NCBI RefSeq assembly: GCF_003589925.1
Contig: NZ_CP032382.1
Span: 2,666,001-2,730,000, forward strand
Reading direction: 5' to 3'
Length of the DNA: 64,000 nucleotides
Source: Chryseolinea soli
GTDB taxonomy: Bacteria; Bacteroidota; Bacteroidia; Cytophagales; Cyclobacteriaceae
The first letter of the stretch is position 1. Each line of letters opens with the position of its first letter. This document shows, piece after piece, positions 18,409 through 27,000 of this stretch. The position numbers and the translations under genes were made by a program. A model generated the notes under the pieces. That model made no database searches and was not told the DNA's origin. It worked only from the letters and a program-made list of their open reading frames with translations.

Positions 18409-19206
18409 TCAATACCATTTGTTCTTGATGAGCTTCAGCATTTCGCCATGCATATTGCCGTTGGCGGCACACAGCTCGCCACCAAATACGAAATTGTTTC
18501 CACCTTTGAAGTCGGTCACTTTTCCACCGGCCTGCTGTACGATGAGGGTACCCGCCGCCACATCCCAGGGGTTGAGATTGTATTCAAAAAATCCCTCCAG
18601 GCGTCCGGCCGCTACATACGCCAGGTCAATGGCCGCACTGCCCAGCCGGCGAATGCCATGGGTGTGTTCCAGGAATTCTTTGATGATGTCCAGGTACACT
18701 TCGCCTTTGTCGAAATGATAGTAGGGAAAACCCGTGGCCAGCAAACTCTCGTTCAGGGTTGGGATGGTCGACACGCGGATGATCTGGTTGTTGCAATACG
18801 CGTCGTCGTTTTCGATAGCGTGAAAACATTCTTTGCGCACCACGTGAAAGATGGCACCCAACACCACTTTGTCGCCCCGCGACAACCCGATGCTGATGGC
18901 ATAGATGGGCAGGCCGTGCAGGAAGTTCGTGGTCCCGTCCAAAGGATCAATGATCCAGTTGTATTCTTTGGTCTTCGATTGCTCTACCGTGCCCTCTTCG
19001 GTGATGAAGCCGGCCTGCGGCAGGATGGCGTGCAACACTTTGACAAGCCGCCGCTCCGCTTCTTTGTCCACATACGACACAAGGTTGTTAAATCCGGTCT
19101 TTTGTTCAATGCGTGAACGGTCGAAGTTGGCTCCTTCCGTGTAAATAAATTCTCCCACCTCTGCGCAAACTTCCCTTACGCTCTTTTGGATTTCCTTTAG
19201 ATTCAT
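18409..19206 (-). CDS. inositol monophosphatase family phosphatase (SuhB-like)
   Basis: A 265-residue Mg-dependent phosphatase of the IMPase/SuhB family. The metal-binding residues are visible: E70-E71 in ITEEGT, D87-P-L-D90-G-T-T in IIDPLDGTTNF and D215 in NPWDVAAG. Substrates in bacteria include myo-inositol-1-phosphate, and SuhB also acts in rRNA antitermination; sequence alone does not decide. An alternative would be CysQ, but the NPWDVAAG and overall length fit IMPase better. The gene stands alone between M16 and rsmI. Confidence 0.88.
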   Translation of the reverse strand: MNLKEIQKSVREVCAEVGEFIYTEGANFDRSRIEQKTGFNNLVSYVDKEAERRLVKVLHAILPQAGFITEEGTVEQSKTKEYNWIIDPLDGTTNFLHGLPIYAISIGLSRGDKVVLGAIFHVVRKECFHAIENDDAYCNNQIIRVSTIPTLNESLLATGFPYYHFDKGEVYLDIIKEFLEHTHGIRRLGSAAIDLAYVAAGRLEGFFEYNLNPWDVAAGTLIVQQAGGKVTDFKGGNNFVFGGELCAANGNMHGEMLKLIKNKWY

Positions 19207-19427
19207 GTCGCTCGTCCTTAATTTAATTTCTCAGAATAACGGGGGCTCATCGTTTTCCGGTATCCTTTCCAGCAGGTGAAGATAGCGAACCGGTCCGAAA
19301 CACCGCATGACCATCTCATATTAATTCTTGTATCGACGCCCTGGAACAATTTATTTCTGTGATGCGACCGGGTGGACGATGAACGCGCTTCACACGGTCG
19401 TTTGCATCACCCCGATTTCACCGGTGT

Positions 19428-20111
19428 TCATTCCTCATAGCCGGCCACCACCATCACGATCTCTCCCTTCACTTCCTTGGATTGGAAATGAAGCGTGATC
19501 TCCTCCAGCGTGCCGTTCACCGTCTCCTCAAACATCTTTGAAAGCTCGCGCGAGACGGATGCCTTGCGTTGGCTTCCGAAATATTCTTTGAAGTGCTCCA
19601 ATGTTTTCACCAGGCGATAGGGCGACTCATAAAAGATCATGGTGCGTTCTTCTTTGGCCAGCGCCGTGAGCAGGGTTTGTCTCCCTTTCTTCACCGGCAA
19701 AAAGCCTTCGAACACAAAGCGGTCGCAAGGCAAGCCCGACTTCACCAGCGCCGGCACAAACGCCGTGGGCCCCGGCAAGCATTCCACTTTCAAACCGGCT
19801 TGCAGACAGGCACGGATGATGAGAAAGCCCGGATCGGAGATGCCCGGCGTGCCCGCATCCGAAACCAGCGCCATCACCTCACCTTTTTCCATGCGCTGAA
19901 TAAAGACATTCACCACTTTGTGTTCGTTGAAGTTGTGAAAGCTTTGCAGCGGTTTGCTGATGGCATAGTGTTTCAATAGAAAACCCGACGTGCGGGTGTC
20001 TTCTGCCAGGATCAGGTCTACCGACTTGAGAATATCGAGTGCGCGCAGCGTGATGTCGGCCAGGTTGCCGATGGGGGTGGGCACAATATAGAGTGATGTC
20101 TTTTGCTCCAT
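19428..20111 (-). CDS. rsmI: 16S rRNA (cytidine-1402-2'-O)-methyltransferase
   Basis: A 227-residue RsmI of the tetrapyrrole-methylase fold; with RsmH it modifies C1402 in the ribosomal P site. Motifs: LYIVPTPIGNLADITLRA (residues 7-24), AEDTRTSGFLLKHY, ALVSDAGTPGISDPG (about 82-96), CLPGPTAFVPALVKSGLP and YESPYRL. It begins 8 bases after the GWxTD gene stop, so the two are likely one unit. Confidence 0.92.
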   Translation of the reverse strand: MEQKTSLYIVPTPIGNLADITLRALDILKSVDLILAEDTRTSGFLLKHYAISKPLQSFHNFNEHKVVNVFIQRMEKGEVMALVSDAGTPGISDPGFLIIRACLQAGLKVECLPGPTAFVPALVKSGLPCDRFVFEGFLPVKKGRQTLLTALAKEERTMIFYESPYRLVKTLEHFKEYFGSQRKASVSRELSKMFEETVNGTLEEITLHFQSKEVKGEIVMVVAGYEE

Positions 20112-20119
20112 GCCACGCG

Positions 20120-21289
20120 TTAGTTAAAGCGGGCGTTACGCCAGAGGTCGATCACGTCGTACCACGTCTCTTGAAATTTTTTGTCGCGGATCAGTACAAA
20201 ATTATCGGGGTCAAAAAGTGTGCTCGATTTCACGAAGGTGAATTCTATCTTTTTGAACATCGCATCCTTGTAGTCCCACACTTCACGATCGTTGAAGCGG
20301 AAGATCTGGTTGGGCAACCCGAAAATAATGTAGATCATGCCGCGATCGGTTTTCCACCCTTCTTTATAGGAAGTGAAGTATTGATTGGCCAATTCCACGC
20401 GACGGAAGTAGGTGCGCATAAAATGTTTCGCACGCTCGGTGTCGCCGGTGATGCCCAGGATCACCCGGTCGAAAGCTTTCTTGTCGCCCTTGGCGGCTTT
20501 TACGCGATCAAATTCCTGACGCGTGCACACATAGATCAACGGATCGGCCAGGCTCTGAATTCTCGCCAGCCGCGGGTAATCGTCCTCGACGCGAAAGGCA
20601 ACGCCCTCGGCACTCAGGGTATCTTTCTGCACGAGGTATAATCCCTTTCGGGGAAAAGATATTTCCTGTCCGTCGGTCATGGTCATCGTGGTGTCGACGT
20701 GCAGACCACGCGATACACGGGCCATCCCTTCGGAGAAGGCCGGCACAGCGGCGGGGAAATCGTCGCCGTAATAAGAAACGATGCGGGCCCCCTCGTCACC
20801 GCGGAGCGTTACGGGTGTGTTCACTTTCACATAAGGCGTGGTCACGGGCTTTGTGCCGGTGGTCAGGAATCCATTGGTGGGATAGTTGGGTTCCAGGATG
20901 CGCCAGAAAAGCCACGCGTGTTTCAGGTTGTTGTTGAGTACTTTGGTGGTTAGGATGAGGGGAGAGCTCGAGAGGGGCACCTTCAGTTCACCCTCCACCT
21001 TAAATTTGTCCAGCGTTTTAGCGACGCTTTCACTCGTGACGGGGGTACCCTCCTTGTCACCCAGCGAGCTGCGCGTGTCCCACTGCACGAGGAACTGGTC
21101 TGCGCGTTGGGTGGTGTCGCGTACGGTGAGGGAATAAAAGGCCGTCCAGCCGGTCGCGTTGCGGGTCACTTTCACATCGAATGTGAAGGGCTCTGCCGGA
21201 TTGTAGAGGAAGGTATAATTAATGTCGCGGAGGGTCTGGGCTCCGGCGTTGAGGGTGAGCAATAAAAGGACGATGAATGGGTATCGCAT
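20120..21289 (-). CDS. GWxTD domain-containing protein
   Basis: A 389-residue exported protein; signal peptide residues 1-16 ending NAGAQ. The name-giving motif appears as EGWKTDRGMIYIIFG at about residue 315, preceded by a helical region (AKHFMRTYFRRVELANQYF). The N-terminal 200 residues are beta-rich and resemble other Bacteroidota/Acidobacteriota GWxTD proteins. Function unknown; probably periplasmic. Upstream partner of rsmI, divergent from the methyltransferase gene at 21459. Confidence 0.82.
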   Translation of the reverse strand: MRYPFIVLLLLTLNAGAQTLRDINYTFLYNPAEPFTFDVKVTRNATGWTAFYSLTVRDTTQRADQFLVQWDTRSSLGDKEGTPVTSESVAKTLDKFKVEGELKVPLSSSPLILTTKVLNNNLKHAWLFWRILEPNYPTNGFLTTGTKPVTTPYVKVNTPVTLRGDEGARIVSYYGDDFPAAVPAFSEGMARVSRGLHVDTTMTMTDGQEISFPRKGLYLVQKDTLSAEGVAFRVEDDYPRLARIQSLADPLIYVCTRQEFDRVKAAKGDKKAFDRVILGITGDTERAKHFMRTYFRRVELANQYFTSYKEGWKTDRGMIYIIFGLPNQIFRFNDREVWDYKDAMFKKIEFTFVKSSTLFDPDNFVLIRDKKFQETWYDVIDLWRNARFN

Positions 21290-21442
21290 AAGTCACTTGA
21301 AAATTAAGAAGCTTTTGTAAAAGTACGAGCGCGAAGGTGAATGAAGTACGGCTTTTTGAGGGTTAAACGATAAAATCTGTTGCATACGCGGGGTCATGCT
21401 TTAAAATTGTGCCAAACCGGCGATCCGGCAAGCTCAAATCCT

Positions 21443-21450
21443 TATTTTTG
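21443..21450 (+). promoter_or_regulatory. possible -7 promoter element for the methyltransferase gene
   Basis: TATTTTTG fits TAnnTTTG and ends 8 bases before the ATG, implying a nearly leaderless transcript. No TTG at the proper -33 spacing. Confidence 0.4.
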
Positions 21451-21458
21451 CCGCCAAT

Positions 21459-22235
21459 ATGGCCAAAGTATATACAACGGAAATCACCAGCGAAGAGATC
21501 GTCTCCGACAATCCCATCCATCAACGTCTTTTCAAGGCCTATGTTGTGGCGCAGGACTACGTTGAGGGCGATGTGCTGGAGGTAGGTTGCGGCGAAGGCC
21601 GTGGTGTAGGCACCTTGATCGAGAAGGCTAAGACCTTTACGGCCGTAGACAAGATCAAACCACTCATCGACCAACTGCAGCAGAAACATCCCTCCGGAAA
21701 ATTCATCAGCATGAATATCCCGCCGCTGAACGGCTTGCTGGATAACGCATACGACCGCATCTTTAGTTTCCAGGTGATCGAGCATATTGAAGACGACTTT
21801 CTTTTCCTGAAAGAAATACACCGCGTGCTCAAACCCGGCGGCACGGCGCTGGTGACCACCCCAAACCGGAAGATGTCGCTGTCGCGGAATCCCTGGCACA
21901 TCCGTGAGTATTTGCCGCAGGAGTTGAAAGCCTTGGCGGCAAAGATCTTTTCTTCGGTGGAGATGAAAGGCATCACGGGCAATGACAAGGTGATGACCTA
22001 TTATGCCGAAAACAAAAAATCTGTGGAGCGCATCACCCGGTTCGATATTTTTAATTTGCAATACAAACTGCCGGCGTCGCTCTTGCGCATTCCTTATGAG
22101 ATCCTCAACCGCTGGAACCGGAACAAGCTGCAGTCCACTGACAATACATTGGTGACAAACATTCATCATTCCGACTATGTTGTGGTGGATGATGCATCGG
22201 AGGCGTTGGATCTTCTGCTGATCGTTCGGAAATAG
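21459..22235 (+). CDS. class I SAM-dependent methyltransferase
   Basis: A 258-residue protein with a Rossmann-type methyltransferase core: motif I VLEVGCGEGRGVG (about residues 39-51), an acidic AVDKIKP post-strand, FSFQVIEHIEDDFLF (motif III/IV) and VLKPGGTALVTTPNR (post III). The extra C-terminal 90 residues (NPWHIREYLPQEL, HHSDYVVVDD) resemble methyltransferases that act on surface glycans or lipids, but the substrate is not known. Single gene, divergent from the GWxTD gene, followed by palindromic repeat remnants. Confidence 0.85.
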   Translation: MAKVYTTEITSEEIVSDNPIHQRLFKAYVVAQDYVEGDVLEVGCGEGRGVGTLIEKAKTFTAVDKIKPLIDQLQQKHPSGKFISMNIPPLNGLLDNAYDRIFSFQVIEHIEDDFLFLKEIHRVLKPGGTALVTTPNRKMSLSRNPWHIREYLPQELKALAAKIFSSVEMKGITGNDKVMTYYAENKKSVERITRFDIFNLQYKLPASLLRIPYEILNRWNRNKLQSTDNTLVTNIHHSDYVVVDDASEALDLLLIVRK

Positions 22236-22240
22236 CTTAA

Positions 22241-22290
22241 CCGCCCACACTTTCGCTAAAGCTCCCGCCTTCGCTAAAGCTACGACGGGC
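22241..22290. repeat. degenerate palindromic repeat, two partial units
   Basis: The unit at 22264-22290 reads CCCGCC, TTCGCTAAAGCT, then ACGACGGGC. It is the reverse complement, with a few changes, of units in the tandem array at 43071-43219. A second, more decayed half-unit (CCGCC and TTTCGCTAAAGCT) lies just upstream. Confidence 0.7.
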
Positions 22291-22383
22291 AAGCGAAGTT
22301 TTTCGGAGACGAAAACCGTCCATCCCAACCTTGCTTATTCCGTTCTATTTAATTTACTTTCACAAAATACCCTCTGAAGTACC

Positions 22384-22938
22384 ATCAGTCCTGCGCGTCA
22401 ACATATCGAGGAGTCAGAACTTGTCAGCCGGCTGCGGGGGAAGGACCGCCTGGCGCTGGAATATCTCTACGACCATTATTCCGGTGCGCTCTATGGTGCG
22501 ATCCTCCGCATTGTCAGGAAAGAAGATATCGCCGATGAAGTGCTGCAAGACGTCTTTCTGAAGATCTGGGACAAATTCGATAGCTACGACAACACCAAGG
22601 GCAAGCTCTTCACCTGGATCTTGAATGTGGCCCGCAACCAGGCCATCGACAAAACACGGTCGCGCGAAATAAGTAAGGAAAAGAAAACCACCGGTATCGA
22701 CAACGTCGTAAATAGGATCGATCGCTCGGACTACCTGGAGCAGGGCATCGACGACATTGGTGTAAAGGATATCCTGAAAGACCTTCCGGAGGAACAACGT
22801 TTCGTAGTGGAATACCTTTATTTTAAGGGCTATACGCAGTCAGAGCTGGCTGATGAACATAATATTCCCCTGGGAACGATAAAAACACGCCTGCGTTTGG
22901 CGATGAAACAACTGAGAACAACATTGGGAGTCACGTGA
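22384..22938 (+). CDS. RNA polymerase ECF-type sigma-70 factor, start codon unclear
   Basis: An ECF sigma factor. Region 2 is encoded from about 22432 (LRGKDRLALEYLYDHYSG, then ADEVLQDVFLKIWDKF and the WILNVARNQAIDKTRS -10 recognition helix). Region 4 ends the protein (LPEEQRFVVEYLYFKG, then IPLGTIKTRLRLAMKQLR). The frame is open from a TGA at 22375, but from there to 22540 it has no ATG, GTG or TTG. The GTG at 22540 lies inside region 2 and would delete half of it. I therefore place the start near the ATC at 22384 only as a marker. Either a non-standard start codon or a small indel in the leader is needed. The stop overlaps the anti-sigma start. Confidence 0.8.
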   Translation: MSPARQHIEESELVSRLRGKDRLALEYLYDHYSGALYGAILRIVRKEDIADEVLQDVFLKIWDKFDSYDNTKGKLFTWILNVARNQAIDKTRSREISKEKKTTGIDNVVNRIDRSDYLEQGIDDIGVKDILKDLPEEQRFVVEYLYFKGYTQSELADEHNIPLGTIKTRLRLAMKQLRTTLGVT

Positions 22939-23744
22939 ACATACACGACTACATAGCGACCGGTATCCTGGAGGCCTACGTGCTGGGAGAACTTTCTGAA
23001 CGGGAACGCGCGGAGGTGGAGAAAAACCTTGCGCAATATCCTGAGCTCCGGGAAGAACTCGCCCGCGTGGAAGAAACCCAGGAAAAACTTTTGATGGATG
23101 CGGCCGTTGCGCCGAAAGCGTCTGTCAAAACAAACCTGTTTGCCCAGATCGATAAAGCAGCGTCCCCGAAAGCCAAAGTGGTGGCGATGCCATCGTCGTC
23201 CGCCAACCTCCGCATCTGGAAATATGCGGCGGCGGCTTCCGTCACGATTGCGTTGATCGCTTCCTTCCAGGCGTATTACTACTGGAACAAGTGGCGAGCA
23301 TCCGAAACCAACCTTACCGAACTGACCGCCCAAAATCAGCGCATGGCGCAGGACTACAACCGGGTGAACCAGCACCTCGAAAAAATGGAGAACGACCTGA
23401 AGGTGGTAGATAACCCCGCTTTCAAGCGCGTGATGATGATGGGCACGCCCAACGCTCCGCAGTCGATGGCCTATGTATATTGGAACGAATCCTCCAAAGA
23501 AGTGTACCTCAGCATTCAAAGCCTGAAGCAATTGTCGAAAGACAATCAATATCAATTGTGGGCCATCATCGACGGCAAACCGGTGGATGCCGGGGTGTTT
23601 GACGGCGACGTGGCGGGGCTGCTCAAAATGAAGGACATCGCCTCCGGGGCGGCCGCTTTTGCCGTGACCATCGAGCCCCGCGGCGGAAAGACCACCCCAA
23701 CCCTGGAAACCATGCAGGTGATGGGCAACGTGGTGAAGGTCTAG
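22935..23744 (+). CDS. anti-sigma factor, RskA-like single-pass membrane protein
   Basis: A 269-residue membrane protein. Residues 1-75 form a helical anti-sigma domain (YIATGILEAYVLGELSER, then a PELREELARVEETQE helix) with no zinc-binding His/Cys motif. One transmembrane helix lies at about 97-117, followed by a coiled-coil (NLTELTAQNQRMAQDYNRV) and a C-terminal RskA domain (YQLWAIIDGKPVDAGVF, FAVTIEPRGG) facing the periplasm. The GTG start overlaps the sigma stop (GTGA), so translation is coupled. It probably holds the sigma factor at the membrane until proteolysis. Confidence 0.88.
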   Translation: MNIHDYIATGILEAYVLGELSERERAEVEKNLAQYPELREELARVEETQEKLLMDAAVAPKASVKTNLFAQIDKAASPKAKVVAMPSSSANLRIWKYAAAASVTIALIASFQAYYYWNKWRASETNLTELTAQNQRMAQDYNRVNQHLEKMENDLKVVDNPAFKRVMMMGTPNAPQSMAYVYWNESSKEVYLSIQSLKQLSKDNQYQLWAIIDGKPVDAGVFDGDVAGLLKMKDIASGAAAFAVTIEPRGGKTTPTLETMQVMGNVVKV

Positions 23745-23830
23745 CTCAAAAAAAATTCCCAAAAAAGTTAAAATCCATAGATCCGGCGGGCCGGTCTGCT
23801 TCGTACGTAGGCGACAGGCCATCCTGATCT

Positions 23831-23929
23831 ATGAAAACCTTACTACCCATCCATTCCTATTACGAACGGGCTCAGGACTTGCTTTTGATCCTTTTTTTGG
23901 ATGCGGCCATCGCCTTTTTCATGCACTGA
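23831..23929 (+). CDS. possible 32-aa hydrophobic peptide
   Basis: ATG to TGA encodes 32 residues beginning MKTLLPIHSYYERAQ and ending FFMH, with a hydrophobic helix-like core (LLLILFLDAAIAFF). It lies after the anti-sigma gene and just before a strong terminator, so it would be on the sigma operon transcript or its own short one. I see no good ribosome-binding site and no known family. It could be a regulatory peptide or chance. Confidence 0.3.
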   Translation: MKTLLPIHSYYERAQDLLLILFLDAAIAFFMH

Positions 23930-23953
23930 TGTCTATGTTGGAAAGACCCTCTC

Positions 23954-23981
23954 AAATCCTTCCCCGCCACGGGAAGGATTT
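23954..23981 (+). terminator. rho-independent terminator after sigma/anti-sigma region
   Basis: AAATCCTTCCC and GGGAAGGATTT form an 11-bp perfect stem with loop CGCCAC, then TTCTTTTTC. In the 339-base gap between the anti-sigma and TPR genes, this, the 32-codon ORF and the TPR promoter are what I can identify. Confidence 0.9.
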
Positions 23982-24027
23982 TTCTTTTTCAGGGGCGCAC
24001 CTTACATGAAGGCGTTTTTTTCGGGCC

Positions 24028-24056
24028 TTGAATCATGACGAGATTTAATAACTTTG
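24028..24056 (+). promoter_or_regulatory. Bacteroidota-type promoter of the giant TPR gene
   Basis: TTG (24028-24030) and TAACTTTG (24049-24056) are separated by 18 bases, matching the -33 TTG / -7 TAnnTTTG consensus. The ATG follows 27 bases later. Confidence 0.72.
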
Positions 24057-24083
24057 TTTCGCGTCATTTTTTCCAAAACAAAC

Positions 24084-27000
24084 ATGAGAGAAAAACTTTT
24101 AGCCGTAGGCCTGCTGTTCCTGGTTTCCACCGCATGGGCACAAAAGGCAGACTCCCTGATGCAGGTGCAATGGGAAGCCGGGCAGAAAAAATTAAAGGCC
24201 GGCAACTTCGACGATGCCGCGCTGCAATTTACCCAACTGATCAACTCCGGTTTTGGCGACAAGCAGGTCTATGTGAAACGCGGCGTGGCCTACTACAGTC
24301 TGAAACAATACGACAAAGCCAAAGCCGACCTGGATGAGGCATTGAAAGCGCGCATCAACACCGCTGAACTTTTTGAATACCGCGGCAATGCCAAGTATCA
24401 ACTGGACGACTACCAGGGTGCTGCCACCGACCTGGACAAGGCCGTGACCATGGGCGCTACCGGCTATGAAACCTTTGCCAACCTCGGCAACGCCAAGTTT
24501 CGCATGGAAAACTATCGCGAAGCTGTGACCTATTACGACAAAGCCATCGCCTCCGGCAAGGCCGACGCCACGCTATATAACAACCGCGGCAAAGCAAAAT
24601 TCAATCTCAGCGATTTCAAGGGCGCGCTTCCCGATTTTGACAAGGCGCTGGAATTGAAATCTGGCTACGACAAGGCGATTGAAAACCGCGCCGAGACCCG
24701 CTACAAACTTCAGGATTGGAAAGGCAGCGTCGCCGACTTCGAAAAACTGATGGCCAGTGGCCGGGCCGATGTGGAATTCTATCAAAAAGTAGGTACCGCC
24801 AAATTCATGTTGAAAGACGACAAAGGCGCGGCTGAGGCGCTGGACAAGGTTGCTCAAAAAGGCGTGAAGGATAAGGATGTGTTCCGAATGCTGGGGTTGA
24901 GCCATGCCACCCTGGGCAACTGCACCGAAGCGGCCAAAAGTTTGTCGGCCGCTGTCTCGATGGGGGTGAACGACAAGGATGTGTTTTATGCCTTGGGTTC
25001 GTGCCAATATAAAAACAAAGAATATGCTCCCGCCATAGAAAGCCTGAACAAGGCCATCACCGCGGGCGTTGCTTCGAAGGAGGCGTTCCTGTACAAAGGC
25101 AATGCGGAGTTCATCCAAAAAGACAATGAGAATGCTTTGAAGGATTTAGAGAAAGCCGTCACGCTTGGTGCCTCCGATGTGGAGGCCTTCAAGAACCTGG
25201 GCGATCTGAAATTTTTGAAGAGCGATTTCGCGAACGCCATCAAATACTACGACAACGCGGTGAAAGCAGGCGCTACCGACGCGGTGTTGTTCAATAACCG
25301 TGGCAAAGCGAAAATGAATATGAACGATCTGCCCGGTGCTGTGGCCGATTTCGATAAAGCCATCCAAGCTAATGCCAGCTACGGCAAGGCATTCCTCAAC
25401 CGCGGCACGGCCAAATTTGCACTGAAAGATTATGCCGGGGCAGCGACCGACCTGGAAAAAGCAAAGACCACCGAAGGCGAATCGGCCGATGTGTTGAAGA
25501 TGCTCGGCATCGCCAACTATTCCCTCGCCAAAAAAGACCTCGCCCAAACCTATCTCGACAAAGCCTTGGCTGCGGGCGTGAAAGACAGCAAAGTGTCGCT
25601 GTACGCCGGCTACTTGCGCTTTGATGCCGCAAACTACAAAGGTGCAACGGAAGCCCTGAATGCCGCCGAACTTGCCGGAGAAAAAGAAGATGACATTTAT
25701 CTGAAACGGGGAAAGGCATTGTATCAACAAAAAGAATACACCACAGCCATCACCGATCTGGAAAAAGCGGCCCTGAAGAACAAAGCCGACCTGCCTGCCT
25801 ACGAGGCGCTGGCCATTTCCTACATGGTCGTGCAAAAAGACAAGGAGGCGCTGCCCGTGATGGAAAAAGCGATGACGATGGGCAGCAAGAACAAGGAGCT
25901 GTATTATCAAATGGGCAATCTCCGCTTCAAACAAAATAACTTCAAAGGTGCTATCGAAGCCTACGACCAGGCCATCACGCTGGGCGCCAGCGATGAAGTG
26001 GTCTTTAACAACCGGGGCAAGGCCAAATTGAACGCTAACATGCCCAAGGAGTCCATCGCCGACTTTGATCGCGCGTTGGGCATCAAGAAAGATTATACGC
26101 AGGCATTGAAAAACCGTGCCGCGGCCCGCTATCAGCTGAAGGACTATGCCGGTGTCATCGGCGACCTGGCCATCCTGGCTTCGCGTGGAGAAGCGGGTGC
26201 GGAAGAGTTTGCCGTGCTGGGGATTTCGAAATATTACACAAAAGATTATCAGGGCGCTGTGCCCGATCTCACCAAGGCCATCGACGGCGCGAGCAAGGAG
26301 AATTTTGTTTTTGCAGCGCGCGCGTATTCCTTGTTCGAATTGAAAGAATATGAAAAATCCATTGCCGATTTCACCAAGGCGATCGAGAAGGGCATAACCG
26401 ACAACGACCTGTATTTCAAGCGCGGCGCTGCACGCTATAACCTGAAAGATTACAAAAGCGCTTTCGCGGATCTGGACAAAGCGATCACCGGCGGAACCAA
26501 AGACGCCGCCGCCTATGACATGCGCGGCTATTGCCGCTACGACAGCAAGAATTTTGACGAAGCCATCAAAGATTATGATGAAGCCATCGTCAGGGACGCC
26601 ACGCTTTCGTCGGCATTCTTTCATCGCGGCGATGCGAAATTTAGCGTGAACAATTTGCCGGGTGCCGTAGAAGACTATTCGAAAGCCATTTCGCTGGGGT
26701 TGAAAGACCCGGTGCTCTTCAACAACCGGGGCAAGGCCTATTTCAAACAAGAGAATTATCCGTCGGCCATTGCCGATTTCAGCGCAGCCATCGATAAGAA
26801 ACCGGACTACGTGAAGGCCTTCGAAAACCGCGGGCTCGCCTACTACAACACAAAAAAATACGAGGAGGCGGTGAAGGATCTCCGCGAGGTTGAGAAACTC
26901 ACCGAGAAGCCCGATCCTGAATTATACCGGCTGCTGGGAAATACCTATTACAATCTGCAGAAATTCCCTCCCGCGCGGGAGTACTATGACAAGCTGATCG

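Noticed and set aside
19207..19427. possible tRNA or small RNA in the suhB-rsmI gap
   Set aside because: No cloverleaf or T-loop consensus; only a weak 6-bp inverted repeat (CGACCG/CGGTCG) with a long loop.
21363..22328. 321-codon minus-strand ORF
   Set aside because: Antisense to the methyltransferase gene, whose motif I (VLEVGCGEGRG) is unambiguous.
22830..23822. 330-codon minus-strand ORF
   Set aside because: Antisense to the sigma and anti-sigma genes; no recognisable motif.
25146..26750. 534-codon minus-strand ORF
   Set aside because: Antisense to the TPR gene; its apparent repeats merely mirror the TPR periodicity.
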